Positions 1 through 9,005 of a stretch of DNA of 64,000 nt are shown here, piece by piece. Positions within the stretch are counted from its first letter, which is position 1, and each line of letters begins with the position of its first letter. The position numbers and the translations under genes are program-made. The notes beneath the pieces were generated by a model. It worked only from the letters and a program-made list of their open reading frames with translations. It searched no databases and was not told the origin of the DNA. The stretch is from positions 2,046,001-2,110,000 of the forward strand of contig OZ240251.1 in assembly GCA_965198285.1 (NCBI GenBank), read 5' to 3'. The DNA comes from UBA11872 sp965198285 (GTDB lineage Bacteria; Chloroflexota; UBA11872).

Positions 1-39
1 CAGGCCACGATGGCCCAAGCCTCGGCGGCCGTGGATTAA
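1..39 (+). CDS. rplA: C-terminal tail of probable ribosomal protein L1 (partial)
   Basis: An open frame from base 1 ends at TAA 37-39 and encodes QATMAQASAAVD, with GC-rich third positions like its neighbours. A short Ala-rich tail directly upstream of an L10 leader and rplJ-rplL fits the C-terminus of L1 in the usual rplK-rplA-rplJ-rplL order. Only 12 residues are visible, so the name rests on gene order rather than on sequence homology. Confidence 0.5.
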   Translation, partial: QATMAQASAAVD

Positions 40-69
40 CGCAGGAGTCGAACCGACCCACACTCTCAC

Positions 70-131
70 AACTGCATAGCCGGAGACAGCGGGCCAAGCA
101 ATCTCTCGCGTCGAGAGAGCCCGCCGAGGCG
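70..131 (+). promoter_or_regulatory. Ribosomal protein L10 leader (autoregulatory mRNA element)
   Basis: The core CCGGAGACAGCGGG at 80-93 is followed by a perfect hairpin (103-108 with 112-117) and by GCCCGCCGAGGC at 119-130, which pairs back to the GCGGGC strand. The GGAGACAGC and GCCGAGG sequences are the conserved kink-turn parts of bacterial L10 leaders. In that family the L10(L12)4 complex binds the leader and represses rplJL translation when ribosomal RNA is limiting. The leader ends about 80 bases before the rplJ start. Confidence 0.75.
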
Positions 132-210
132 CGAACGGACTATCGAGCGGTAAGCCGATCCGGCGCGCCGCTCGTTTCTTGTTTCGTCGTACGCAAAGGA
201 GGAATTGCCA

Positions 211-747
211 GTGGCGACACGTGCGGAAAAGGCCGCCGTGATAGACGCTCTTACCGACCAACTGACGTCGGCCCCGCTCAGCATTGTGTCGGGGTTCCGC
301 AACCTGTCGGTCGCGGATCAGCAGACGTTGCGAAGCCAGGTACGAGAGTCGGGCGCGACCATTCGGGTGATCAAGAACAACCTGGCGGCTCTGGCGGCCG
401 ACAGGGCCGGTATTCAGGGTCTGGACGCTCTACTCAGCGGGCAGTCGGCGTTCACGTTCAGCGGCGAGGACATTCCGGCCGCTGCACGGGTGCTGCGTGA
501 CTTTTCGCGGCAGCATCCAACGATCGAGGTGCGTGGCGGCGCGCTGAACGGCGAGGTTCTGGATGGAGAACGGGTGCTTCGCATTGCTTCGATCCCAGGT
601 CGCGACCAACTCAACGCCGAGGTGGTGTGGGCGATTGGCGCACCCATCTCCAACCTGGTGCACACACTGGATGGATTGATCTCTGGTCTGGTCTTCGCGC
701 TGCAGGAGCGCGTTGACCAACTACAGGCCGCCGAAGGAGGCGCGTGA
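211..747 (+). CDS. rplJ: 50S ribosomal protein L10
   Basis: L10 forms the base of the ribosomal stalk and anchors L7/L12 dimers at the factor-binding centre. The 178-residue product has the usual length and the N-terminal L10 pattern: an alternating helix, then VSGFRNLSV, LRSQVRESGA and a VIKNNLA motif near residue 55. The GTG at 211 is preferred because AGGAGG at 197-202 sits 8 bases upstream. The in-frame TTG at 205 lies too close to that site. The stop TGA overlaps the rplL ATG by one base, so the two genes are translationally coupled. Confidence 0.95.
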   Translation: MATRAEKAAVIDALTDQLTSAPLSIVSGFRNLSVADQQTLRSQVRESGATIRVIKNNLAALAADRAGIQGLDALLSGQSAFTFSGEDIPAAARVLRDFSRQHPTIEVRGGALNGEVLDGERVLRIASIPGRDQLNAEVVWAIGAPISNLVHTLDGLISGLVFALQERVDQLQAAEGGA

Positions 748-1127
748 TGGCAAAGGTAACGAAGGACGACATTCTGGAGTCGCTGGACTCGATGACGGTG
801 CTCGAGCTCTCGGAGCTCGTGGAGGCGTTGAAGGAGAAGTACAACGTCTCCGGCGCGCCGATGGCCGTGGCGGCCATGCCGGCCGAGAACGGCGCGGCCC
901 CAGCCGAGGAAGAGCAGACGGAATTCTCGGTAGAGATCACCGGCGCAGGTCAGCGCAAGATCCAGGTGATCAAGGCGGTGCGCGAAATTACGGGTCTGGG
1001 TCTCCGCGAGGCCAAGGCGGTCGTGGACGCTGCGCCGGAAACCATCAAGGATGGCCTGACGCGCGAAGAAGCCGACGCCATGGTTGCGAAGCTCGAAGAG
1101 GTTGGCGCTACCGTCGAAGTGAAGTAA
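747..1127 (+). CDS. rplL: 50S ribosomal protein L7/L12
   Basis: This is the stalk protein that recruits the translational GTPases. It has 126 residues: an N-terminal dimerisation helix (about 1-30, with LELSELVEALKEKYNV), an Ala/Pro-rich hinge (about 35-55) and the C-terminal domain with KIQVIKAVREITGLGLREAK, close to the family consensus. The ATG at 747 is chosen over the GTG at 744 because AAGGAGG at 734-740 gives proper spacing. Instead of rpoB, a glycosyltransferase gene follows 73 bases downstream. Confidence 0.95.
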   Translation: MAKVTKDDILESLDSMTVLELSELVEALKEKYNVSGAPMAVAAMPAENGAAPAEEEQTEFSVEITGAGQRKIQVIKAVREITGLGLREAKAVVDAAPETIKDGLTREEADAMVAKLEEVGATVEVK

Positions 1128-1200
1128 CGCTCAACGCGGAGTCAGGGCGCAGGGTGGCAAACCGCCGTCGGCGTTCCGTGAAAGATCTGGATGGCCGGGC

Positions 1201-2067
1201 ATGATCGACGCCGTCATCGTGGCCCACGGACAGGCGGACGTTGCGAGCCGCGCGGCTCGCAGCATTCGTTCGTCTGGCGCCGTCGTGCAGTCGTTGACGA
1301 TTGTGGACACCGCTGGCGATCCGGCGTTGGCCGCATTGGCGGACGAGGCAACGCTTGACACAAGGGTTCTGGCTCGACCCGACAACCCCGGCTACGGCGC
1401 GGCTGCGAACGCCGGCGTCAACCTGGGGCGGGCGCCGCTGGTGCTGGTTGCCAACGCCGACGTGTGGGCGCATCCCGGTGCTCTGAACGAACTAGCGCGC
1501 GCGCTGGATGAGGCGCCAGACGCGGCTTGCGCCGGGCCGTTGCTGCTGAATACGGACGGCTCGCCGCAGGACTCCGCGTTCGCCTTCCCCGGTTTGGGTC
1601 AAGCCGTATTCGATCTGCTCCCGCTGCCGGCGCGGTTGCGAGGATCCCGCCTGAACGGGCGTCTCTGGTCGAAAGGTTCCGCACGGGACGTTGGGTACGT
1701 GCTGGGCGCGTTCATGATGATGAGTCGCCGGGCGTTGGAGCTCGTGGGCGGGTTCTCGTCCGCCTACTGGATGTACGCCGAGGAAGTCGATCTCTGCCGG
1801 CGGTTTTGGGACGACGGCTGGCGGGTCCGTTACGTTCCAGCCGCCCACGTGACTCACATTCGGGGGTCGACAACCTCTGCTCGCGATGGCGACATGTTGC
1901 CGCAGCTCTTTCGTAGCCGGGCGCGTTGGTACCGACGGCATAGCGCGAAGCCGATGGCCAAAGCCGCTATCGCTTTGATGTGGCTGGTGCTCGGCGTTCG
2001 CGCTCGCTTGCCCGGTCCCCGCCGGCGGGCCTACGCCGCGGCGCGGGCGGCGCTGCTTTCGGATTGA
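1201..2067 (+). CDS. GT2 family glycosyltransferase (rhamnosyltransferase-like)
   Basis: The enzyme probably transfers a nucleotide-activated sugar to a surface glycan or lipid-linked intermediate in the cytoplasm. The 288-residue protein has a GT-A fold: an N-terminal AVIVAHGQ strand, a VANADVWAHPGA metal-binding segment near residue 85 and a late YAEEVDLCRRFWDDGWRV acceptor-side motif near residue 195. These are typical of WcaA/rhamnosyltransferase-like GT2 enzymes. The ATG has only a weak ribosome-binding site. It is the first gene of a same-strand run of five glycosyltransferases. Donor and acceptor cannot be read from the sequence. Confidence 0.85.
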   Translation: MIDAVIVAHGQADVASRAARSIRSSGAVVQSLTIVDTAGDPALAALADEATLDTRVLARPDNPGYGAAANAGVNLGRAPLVLVANADVWAHPGALNELARALDEAPDAACAGPLLLNTDGSPQDSAFAFPGLGQAVFDLLPLPARLRGSRLNGRLWSKGSARDVGYVLGAFMMMSRRALELVGGFSSAYWMYAEEVDLCRRFWDDGWRVRYVPAAHVTHIRGSTTSARDGDMLPQLFRSRARWYRRHSAKPMAKAAIALMWLVLGVRARLPGPRRRAYAAARAALLSD

Positions 2068-2072
2068 CGGCG

Positions 2073-2837
2073 ATGACAGCCATCAGCGCGATCGTTATCG
2101 CCCGCAATGAAGAGGCGAATCTGGGCGACTGCCTCGCTACCCTCGCCTGGGCCGACGAACGGCTGGTCATCGACGCATTCAGTACGGACGGGACCACCCA
2201 GGTGCTGCCGCCGGACGTTCGCTTGATCGAGCGCAGCTGGACCGACTTTGCCAATCAGCGCAACGCGGGGCTGCGTCTGGCCGTTCATGATTGGGTGTTC
2301 TTCGTTGACGCCGACGAACGGGTTCCACCAGACCTCTGCCAGGAAATCCAGGCACGGGTGGGAACGGAGGCCTGCGCCGGCTACTGGGTGCCGCGCCGCA
2401 ACCGGATCTTTGGCCGTTGGATGCGCGGGGCTGGCTGGTGGCCCGATTACCAGTTGCGAATCATGAACCGTCACAGCGCCGCCTACGTGCCTGATCGGCC
2501 AGTTCACGAACTGGTGGAAGTCAGTGGGACCGTGAGGCGGATGAAGCATCCGCTCAAGCACTTCAGCTATACGAGCGTCGACCAGTTCCGCGCGCGTCAG
2601 CGGGCCTTGGCCGGGCCCGTGGCCGAGATCCTATTCCAGTCGGGCATGCGGCGACGTCCCACGGCGGTTGCGCTCCAGCCCATGCGTGAGTTCTGGCGGC
2701 GGCTCGTCAGCCAACGCGGATATCAGGATCGAGTCGTGGGCCTGCTGCTGGCGGTCTTGATGGCCGAGCACGAATGGCAGGTCCAGCGGGCGCTCCGGGC
2801 GCGCTGGAACGCCGAGAGCAGGAATGTGTCCACGTGA
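2073..2837 (+). CDS. GT2 family glycosyltransferase (WaaE/KdtX-like)
   Basis: This 254-residue GT2 enzyme starts MTAISAIVIARNEEANLGDCL and carries VFFVDADERV, the DxD metal site, near residue 78. A WWPDYQLRIMNR segment follows. This arrangement is typical of the LPS-core glucosyltransferase WaaE/KdtX group that adds a sugar to a glycan core. The ATG at 2073 is chosen because the open upstream extension overlaps the previous gene and lacks family similarity. Its TGA overlaps the next GTG, indicating coupling. Confidence 0.82.
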   Translation: MTAISAIVIARNEEANLGDCLATLAWADERLVIDAFSTDGTTQVLPPDVRLIERSWTDFANQRNAGLRLAVHDWVFFVDADERVPPDLCQEIQARVGTEACAGYWVPRRNRIFGRWMRGAGWWPDYQLRIMNRHSAAYVPDRPVHELVEVSGTVRRMKHPLKHFSYTSVDQFRARQRALAGPVAEILFQSGMRRRPTAVALQPMREFWRRLVSQRGYQDRVVGLLLAVLMAEHEWQVQRALRARWNAESRNVST

Positions 2838-3781
2838 ACTCCGCGCCGCTGCAGTCGGTTTCGGCGGTGGTCGTGACCTGGAACTCGGCTGCCGATATCG
2901 GGTCCTGCCTGATGTCACTGATTGGTGCAGGCGACGAGGTTCCTGGTCCGCTTGACATAACTGTGATTGACAACAATTCGGACGATGCGTCAGCGGATAT
3001 CGTTCGTCAGCGATTTCCACACGTCCGGCTGGTGCAGGCTCATCGCAACCTGGGGTTTGGCGCGGCTGCCAATATCGGAATTGCCGCGGCCAGGGGCGAC
3101 GCGGTGTTGCTGATCAACCCCGACGCACATCTGGCCCCCGGCGCTCTGGGAGCGATGCTGGCGCACCTGGGTAGTAGGTCTGACCTGGGCTGCGTGGCTC
3201 CAATGCATGCGGCGGACGGCAAGCCGCCGGCCTCACCTGCCCGCCGACTGCCCACGCTGGGCGCGGCGGTGACTGACGGGACGATCGTCCAGCGGTTCGT
3301 TCCGAAATTGCCGGCTCTGCGTCGTTACTACATGCAGGACGCGGTGGACGATGATCCTGAGTGGCTGACCGGCGCCTGTCTGTGCTTTCGGCGGGCCGCC
3401 CTGGTCGAGACTGGAGGGTTTGACGTCGGCTACGAAATGTATGCCGAGGAAGTTGACCTGCTGCGTGAACTTGGGTGGCGTGGCTGGCGCTGCGGCGTCA
3501 CGCGAAGCGCGAGTGTGCAACATCGAGGCGGGGCGAGCTCCGAACAGGACCCAGTGGCCCGTGAGCGGCGCTTCTTTCACAGCCGCTACCGCTACGTGAC
3601 GAAGACCTGGGGCTGGCCGGTAGCCGCCCTCCTGCGTCTGTTCGTCGCGAGCACGGGTGTGCTGCGTCTGGTGGAGCAGGTGGTGCGACTGCTGCGACCT
3701 CAGGCGCGCACCGACGCTCGGCGCGAGTTGCGTCAGATCGCGGCCGTCACTCTCTGGCAGTGGACCGGGTGGCGACGCTAG
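2834..3781 (+). CDS. GT2 family glycosyltransferase (rhamnosyltransferase-like)
   Basis: This is a 315-residue GT-A enzyme and a probable paralogue of the gene at 1201. It has SAVVVTWNSAADIGSCL at the N-terminus, LLINPDAHLAPGA as the metal-binding segment near residue 95, and EMYAEEVDLLRELGWRGWRC near residue 213. The C-terminal 60 residues are amphipathic and Arg-rich, which could favour peripheral membrane attachment. The GTG at 2834 forms a GTGA overlap with the preceding stop. Longer in-frame extensions run through the previous gene and are not preferred. Confidence 0.83.
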   Translation: MNSAPLQSVSAVVVTWNSAADIGSCLMSLIGAGDEVPGPLDITVIDNNSDDASADIVRQRFPHVRLVQAHRNLGFGAAANIGIAAARGDAVLLINPDAHLAPGALGAMLAHLGSRSDLGCVAPMHAADGKPPASPARRLPTLGAAVTDGTIVQRFVPKLPALRRYYMQDAVDDDPEWLTGACLCFRRAALVETGGFDVGYEMYAEEVDLLRELGWRGWRCGVTRSASVQHRGGASSEQDPVARERRFFHSRYRYVTKTWGWPVAALLRLFVASTGVLRLVEQVVRLLRPQARTDARRELRQIAAVTLWQWTGWRR

Positions 3782-4944
3782 CCGCGGAAGCGGGCGTCAG
3801 GCCGACCCGACGGGTTCTCTTCGTTACGGGCGAGTTTCCGCCGCGTACCGGCGGCGTGGGCGACCACGTTGTCCGGCTGTCGGAATCGTTTGCGACGAGT
3901 GGGATGACCTGTCACGTAGCTACCGAATCCCGGTCCGAGGACGATGCGGCGGCGCACGTTTACTCGGTCGGAAACCGATATCCGATGCAGGCGCTCTCGA
4001 ACACGATTCGCGTGGCCAGGCGCCTGCGGCCGGACGTAGTTCACCTGCACTATCAGGCTGGAGCCTTTGCGCGGCCGGGCGAGATGTTTGGGCTGGCCCG
4101 GCTCCTGCCCCGCCTTACGGCCGCGAGTCGTCTGGCCGTGACGTTCCACGACCTGCTTCAGCCGTATCTGTTTCCCAAGGCCGGTCCGCTGCGGGCGCGG
4201 GTGGTCCGCGGCCTGGCTCGCTGCGCGGACGCGGCAATTTACGTTGATGAATTGGACCGGCGGCGTGCCGTCGAGCAGGGCTACGGCGAAGCAAACAGCC
4301 ACTGGATTCCAGCCGGTCCCACCATCGAACCTCCGATGGACGTCGACGACCGGTCCGCTGCCCGGAAGCTCCTGAGCCTGGATGCCGAGGACTTCATCGT
4401 CGGCTTCTTCGGCTTTCGGCAGCTCAGCAAGGGCGTGGGCGTGCTAGCCGAGGCCCTGCGTCGTCCCGAATTTGCGGGACGGCGGACGCTTCTTGCCCTG
4501 ATTGGGGCGGCGGCGCCGCCAACCAGTCCGCGGCGCGCCGAACCGCCGGTCCCACCAAGCACGTTCGATCGTGTGCGCCGGGTTGACACGGGCGAGCAGC
4601 CGCCCGGAACGATCTCGCGCTGGCTGGTGGCCTGCGATGCGATCGCGCTGCCATTCCTGGACGGTCTGTCGGCGCGCCGAGGCTCGTTCATGAACGCAGT
4701 GGCGCACGGCGTCCCGGTCGTCACCACGGCTCCGCCGCTTGAGGGAACGGTTGACGTCCGCGCGGACGAGACGGTGTTGGTAGCGCCAGGCGACGCTGCG
4801 GCGCTGGCCGCCGCGCTGGCCGGGATTCGCGACAACCCGGAGCGCCGCCGGCGGTTTGCTCGAGGTTCAAGGGCCGTTGCCGCGCGCCACACCTGGTCGC
4901 AGATCGCCCGGCGCACGCTTGCCGCCTATGACCATCCGGGCTAG
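3760..4944 (+). CDS. GT4 family glycosyltransferase
   Basis: The 394-residue protein has a GT-B fold. The N-terminal domain begins VLFVTGEFPPRTGGVGDHV (Gly-rich acceptor-side loop) and includes DVVHLHYQAG near residue 90. The C-terminal domain has GFFGFRQLSKGVGVLAEAL near residue 210 and GVPVVTTAPPLEGTVD near residue 315, which is the nucleotide-sugar-binding part of GT4 enzymes. The GTG at 3760 overlaps the upstream gene by 22 bases; the GTG at 3769 is an alternative. It probably acts in the same surface polysaccharide pathway as its neighbours. Confidence 0.85.
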   Translation: MDRVATLAAEAGVRPTRRVLFVTGEFPPRTGGVGDHVVRLSESFATSGMTCHVATESRSEDDAAAHVYSVGNRYPMQALSNTIRVARRLRPDVVHLHYQAGAFARPGEMFGLARLLPRLTAASRLAVTFHDLLQPYLFPKAGPLRARVVRGLARCADAAIYVDELDRRRAVEQGYGEANSHWIPAGPTIEPPMDVDDRSAARKLLSLDAEDFIVGFFGFRQLSKGVGVLAEALRRPEFAGRRTLLALIGAAAPPTSPRRAEPPVPPSTFDRVRRVDTGEQPPGTISRWLVACDAIALPFLDGLSARRGSFMNAVAHGVPVVTTAPPLEGTVDVRADETVLVAPGDAAALAAALAGIRDNPERRRRFARGSRAVAARHTWSQIARRTLAAYDHPG

Positions 4945-6982
4945 CGAGGTTGCCGCCGCCTGGCGAGGGCGCGCGGAGCAGCTGACGTGGCCCATCACGC
5001 CCATGGTGGGGCTGCTGGCCGTGTTGGTACTTGGGGCGGTGCTGCGCGGCCTGGGACTACAGCAGCTGGGGGACTTTGACTTCGATGAAGTCGCGTCCGT
5101 CTGGTACGCGCGCTCGGTGCCGCTGGACATCATTGCGGCCATCGCTGAAGCGCCCTTCGAGCATCCGCCGCTCTACTACGTGGCGCTCCACTACTGGGTG
5201 ACCTGGTTCGGCGAACAGGAACCGCTGGTGCGCTGGTTATCGGTTCCTTTCGGCCTTCTGCTAATTCCCGCCACCTACCAACTCGCTCGCACGTACCTGC
5301 GCCCCTGGCCGGCCGTGTTCGCCGCCGGGGTGGTGGCTGTCTCGCCGCTACTGATCTTCTTCAGCCGCGAGGCCCGCATGTATGCCGCGGCGGCGCTGTT
5401 CGGCACGCTGGCGCTCTGGCTGTTCGAGCGCGCGATGCGGCGCGGCCGGCCGCGCGACTGGCTGTGGCTGGCGCTCACCATCGTTGTGGGCGCCTACGTG
5501 GACTACACAGCCGCGCTGGCCGTGGTGGCAATGAATCTGTCGCTCCCCTGGCGCTACCGCCAGCAGCGCCGCCGCGTGCTGGTGTTCATCGCGATCGAGC
5601 TGGTCAGCCTGGGCGCCGCGCTGCCCTGGGTTTTGTTGGCGCGTGGAGTCCAGGACAGCCTTCCGGCGTTTGGAACCGGCGGCCTGGGTTTGGGCGTGGT
5701 CCGCGAGGTGGCGACCAGTGCCTGGTTGGACGTATCTGTGGGCGACGCGGCGGTTCGCGGCGGCGGACGAGCCGGCGCGCTCGTGGCTGGAATTCTGGGT
5801 GCGCTGGCTGTTGGCGGTGCCGCTTTGGCCCTGGTGCGTCGTGTCGCCGGTCTGTTGCTGGCGAAGGTTGCCGCGGTTCTCGGGTTCCTGGCGCTCTTGT
5901 TGATCTTCGATAAGGAATATCAATCGCGCTACCTGCTACCGGCGATACCCGCACTGGCAATCCTGGCCGCCGTTCCCTTCAGCCTGGCGCCGCGCCGGTT
6001 CTGGGTGATGGCGCCGGCGGCGGTAATTGTGGTCGCTGCCCTGGCGGGTCCGATCTACGCGTCGCGCGCCTACTACGACGACTACCGACGGGGGGATTAC
6101 CGCTCGATAACCTCCACCATCGAAAACCTGGCCCGACCGCGGCGGCCTGGCCGCGACGAAGGCAAGTTCAGGGACGCGGTGGTCTTGGCCGGCCCCTGGC
6201 AGGGGTGGTACTGGCGACACTACTTCCCGGAATTCCTGCACAAGGTCGACGTGTGGTTCTTGCCCGACGAGGTACCGCCGGCGGTGACCGCCAAGGAGGT
6301 CAACAAGAAGCTCCAGCGCGCGGTCGACAACCATCGCCGGCTATGGGTGGTGCTGGCTGGGCTGGAACAGGCCGATCCCGAGGGACACGTGGAGGGCTGG
6401 CTTTCCTCGCAATGGCAGGCCCGGTCAGAGATCTATCGAAACGGTGTCCTCCAGCTCTACATGACGAACGTGCTGGACCTGGTCGACCGTCGCGGGAACG
6501 TCAGACTCGACCGCGATTTTTCGATCAACCTGATTCAATACAGCGGCGCGCGAGCCGATCAGGGACCGCGCGAAGCGGGCGACGGGGTGCGCTTCACCGT
6601 GTTTGTCCGCGCGCTGCGTCCGATCGACTACGACCTGCGTGTGCGCGTCTGGCTTCGCACGCCCAGCGGCGTAATCTATGCCAAGGACCTTTACGCTCAG
6701 GATCGCTACCTGCGACGTACGTCCGAGTGGCAGCCGCGCGAAACCCATCAACTACGGACCGCCCTGTGGGTGCCGGCCGAGGCCGAGACGGGGACGTATC
6801 AGGCTTTCGTCGCGTTCCTTCGCCCGGATGACCGCCCACTCACGGTGGTTGGACGGCTGGCCAAGATCGCTCACCCTGGCGTGGACTACCTCTGGTTGGG
6901 CCCGGTGGATATTGTGCCCCCAACGGTTCCGCTCGCCCACGAGGCCGAGTTGCGCGAGGCGCTGGGCGGGCCGATTCGCTAG
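4928..6982 (+). CDS. GT39/PMT_2-type (GT-C) membrane glycosyltransferase
   Basis: This 684-residue integral membrane protein resembles the ArnT/PMT group, which transfers sugars from polyprenyl-phosphate donors on the outer face of the membrane. After a first membrane helix (about 20-40), DFDFDEVASVWYAR and EHPPLYYVALHYW match the acidic first loop of GT-C enzymes. About 10 hydrophobic segments follow to residue 370. The last 300 residues are a soluble, probably extracytoplasmic domain with a beta-rich end. The ATG at 4928 overlaps the previous gene by 17 bases. The stop is interlocked with that of the opposing flippase. Confidence 0.8.
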   Translation: MTIRASEVAAAWRGRAEQLTWPITPMVGLLAVLVLGAVLRGLGLQQLGDFDFDEVASVWYARSVPLDIIAAIAEAPFEHPPLYYVALHYWVTWFGEQEPLVRWLSVPFGLLLIPATYQLARTYLRPWPAVFAAGVVAVSPLLIFFSREARMYAAAALFGTLALWLFERAMRRGRPRDWLWLALTIVVGAYVDYTAALAVVAMNLSLPWRYRQQRRRVLVFIAIELVSLGAALPWVLLARGVQDSLPAFGTGGLGLGVVREVATSAWLDVSVGDAAVRGGGRAGALVAGILGALAVGGAALALVRRVAGLLLAKVAAVLGFLALLLIFDKEYQSRYLLPAIPALAILAAVPFSLAPRRFWVMAPAAVIVVAALAGPIYASRAYYDDYRRGDYRSITSTIENLARPRRPGRDEGKFRDAVVLAGPWQGWYWRHYFPEFLHKVDVWFLPDEVPPAVTAKEVNKKLQRAVDNHRRLWVVLAGLEQADPEGHVEGWLSSQWQARSEIYRNGVLQLYMTNVLDLVDRRGNVRLDRDFSINLIQYSGARADQGPREAGDGVRFTVFVRALRPIDYDLRVRVWLRTPSGVIYAKDLYAQDRYLRRTSEWQPRETHQLRTALWVPAEAETGTYQAFVAFLRPDDRPLTVVGRLAKIAHPGVDYLWLGPVDIVPPTVPLAHEAELREALGGPIR

Positions 6983-8526
6983 TCGTCGTCGCGTGAGGTG
7001 AACATCGAAACGCTGATACCGCCGCTCAGAGCCAATACGCCGACATAGACGGCTCCTCCCGCCGTCGCAGCAGGGATCCATGCCACGTCGCGCAGCAACC
7101 AGATCGTCAGCGCCAGGCAACTGGCGGCCAGCAGCGGTCGGAGCGCGGGTTCCAACAGACGCCGCAGGAGCTGGTCGCGCCGCAGAATCCAGAGCAGCAT
7201 GGCTACCAGCACGACTTCGCTGGCGATCGTGGTCACGGCCGCTGCGCGGAAGCCATAGACGGGCACCAGCGCCAGATTGGCGCCAACGTTGAAGAGCGTG
7301 GTCACCAGGAAGGCCGGCGTGAGCCACCATTGGCGATCGAGGGAAATGACCACGTACTGCAGCGTTCCATTCAGGTAGCTGAGTGGCAGGAACCAGATCA
7401 GGATCGCCAGGGCCTGCGCCGTAAACGGCAGAAAGTCCTCACCAAGCAAGGCGCCGACCAGAGGCTCGGCGTACGCAAACAGGAGCACGACCGCGGGCGC
7501 CGCCAGCGAGATCAGGACGCGCCAGGTGCGCGCCGCCCAGCGGCCCAACGCCTCCGGGTCCTCGACCGCCCGCGCCATGAGCGGAAACGCGGCCAGTACA
7601 ACGGCAGCTGGAATGGCATTCAGCGCGTTGATGAACTTGTACGCCGCGTTGTAGTGCCCGACCACGGTGGTGCCCTGGATCGCCTGCAGAACCAGGATGT
7701 CCACTTGGACGAACGCCGTAGCCAGCAGACCGTTGAGCATCAGCGGGAATCCGGCGCCCAAGAGTTCGCGCCGGTGTCCACGGCTGTGCCTGCCGGTGCG
7801 CAGAAGGCGGAACCCTACGGGCCGGGCCAGCGCCAGCACCGAGGCCGTGCCTGAAACCATTCCCGCGACAGCCAGCCCGATAACTCCCGCCCCCGCGCCC
7901 AGCAGCAGCAGGCCCAGCCCCACCGTGAGGGCGGACGTGCCGGCAGCCACCAGGCCCCGGCGGTCCATGCGCTCCCAGGCGCCGTAGACCGAGGCGTAGG
8001 CTTGGCCCAGGGCGCCGGGCAACAGCCCGGCAGCCAGAATTGCCGCCGTGATGACCGTGGCGTCGGACACGGAGCCCGTGGCGCGGTAGATCAGCGCCAG
8101 GCCGAGCATGAGCGGCACGCTCAACCCCACCAGGCGCAGACGGATGGCCAGGCCCGCGCCGAAGAGCGGGCGGAGGTCGGTATCGCGTCGGGCGATGTCG
8201 CGCGTGAGCACCGTGCCCAGGCCGAAGTCGGTCAGCGCGCCGAAGTAGGTGAGGAGGTTGATCGCGAAGGCATATTCGCCGTTTCGCTCGGGACCGAGGA
8301 TGCGCAGCGCGACGATCCAGAACACCCAGAACACGGCACGGTCGAACCCGCTCGCCACGAGGGGCGTTAGGGCGTTGCGCGTGAATCGGCTACGCGCGGC
8401 CGCTTCGGAACGCAGCTGCGGAGGAGCGACGGGCCGGCCGCTCAGCACGACCATATACAGCGCCGCCAGCGCGGCGATCACGGACCCGGCAATGACCAGC
8501 GCCGGACCCCAGGCGGCCTCAGGCAT
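6979..8526 (-). CDS. Polysaccharide flippase (Wzx/MATE-like)
   Basis: This 515-residue protein has about 13-14 hydrophobic helices and resembles the oligosaccharide flippase (Polysacc_synt) family that moves lipid-linked sugar units across the inner membrane. The segment around residues 50-100 (ALRILGPERNGEYAFAINLL, then DFGLGTVLTRDIAR) is the typical family N-terminus. A separate extra helix precedes it. It lies convergent to the glycosyltransferase cluster and likely serves the same pathway. Its TAG and that of the upstream gene share the palindrome CTAG at 6979-6982. Confidence 0.82.
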   Translation of the reverse strand: MPEAAWGPALVIAGSVIAALAALYMVVLSGRPVAPPQLRSEAAARSRFTRNALTPLVASGFDRAVFWVFWIVALRILGPERNGEYAFAINLLTYFGALTDFGLGTVLTRDIARRDTDLRPLFGAGLAIRLRLVGLSVPLMLGLALIYRATGSVSDATVITAAILAAGLLPGALGQAYASVYGAWERMDRRGLVAAGTSALTVGLGLLLLGAGAGVIGLAVAGMVSGTASVLALARPVGFRLLRTGRHSRGHRRELLGAGFPLMLNGLLATAFVQVDILVLQAIQGTTVVGHYNAAYKFINALNAIPAAVVLAAFPLMARAVEDPEALGRWAARTWRVLISLAAPAVVLLFAYAEPLVGALLGEDFLPFTAQALAILIWFLPLSYLNGTLQYVVISLDRQWWLTPAFLVTTLFNVGANLALVPVYGFRAAAVTTIASEVVLVAMLLWILRRDQLLRRLLEPALRPLLAASCLALTIWLLRDVAWIPAATAGGAVYVGVLALSGGISVSMFTSRDDD

Positions 8527-8678
8527 TTGGTGAGGGGAGGGGGCGGGCCCGGGCCAGGAACAGGACCACCGTCATGGCCGCAGGCCCGCCACTACATCAA
8601 TCGGAGTTGCGGCCAAAGTGTGACGCGCCCCGGCCGAATTCTTTTTCGATCCGCAGTTGGGCTACCCTGAACGTGACG

Positions 8679-8873
8679 ATGCCCTCACTGACCACCAAAG
8701 CGTACGACTGTCAGGACTGCGGTCGGCGCTACGACGTACCGCTGCGGTTCTTCGAGACCTCACGGGGTCCTAGCGACCGCGGCTGTCCGAGTTGCGGAAG
8801 CCGCAACCGCCGGCGGCACCGTAGCTTGTTCTCCTATCTTCGCGACGCGTACCTGACCTACAGCACGACCTGA
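8679..8873 (+). CDS. Small zinc-ribbon protein
   Basis: The 64-residue product contains CQDCGRRYDVPLRFF followed by GCPSCGS, a CxxC...CxxC zinc ribbon. A basic RNRRRHRSLFSYLRDAY tail follows. It resembles FmdB-like putative regulatory proteins but is shorter. The ATG at 8679 is preferred because a -10-like TACCCT at 8663-8668 lies just upstream, which would make the transcript nearly leaderless. The longer in-frame extension from 8574 would run through that promoter. Function is unknown. Confidence 0.6.
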   Translation: MPSLTTKAYDCQDCGRRYDVPLRFFETSRGPSDRGCPSCGSRNRRRHRSLFSYLRDAYLTYSTT

Positions 8874-8876
8874 GCG

Positions 8877-8945
8877 GTGACCGGAACCGCCGGCGTGCCC
8901 GGCGCCACGCTCGGCGGCATCCTGGATTTCAGCGACGACGACTAG
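8877..8945 (+). CDS. Possible 22-residue micro-ORF
   Basis: GTG at 8877, three bases after the zinc-ribbon stop, opens a frame ending TAG 8943-8945. It encodes a Gly-rich peptide with the acidic tail ILDFSDDD. Codon use has GC-rich third positions like the neighbouring genes. No Shine-Dalgarno is evident and no family is recognised. It could equally be chance or the relic of a longer gene. Confidence 0.15.
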   Translation: MTGTAGVPGATLGGILDFSDDD

Positions 8946-8972
8946 GCCGCGCGAGCACTTAGGGCGCGCCCC

Positions 8973-8980
8973 TACAATCG
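8973..8980 (+). promoter_or_regulatory. -10-like promoter element TACAATCG
   Basis: TACAATCG lies 25 bases before the ATGATG start of the 9006 gene. The same or nearly the same octamer precedes other genes in the window (17281, 47887 and 36430 on the minus strand). No good -35 box is seen at the usual distance. Confidence 0.45.
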
Positions 8981-9005
8981 ACCATCTCTACCCACGGCGA
9001 CCCGC

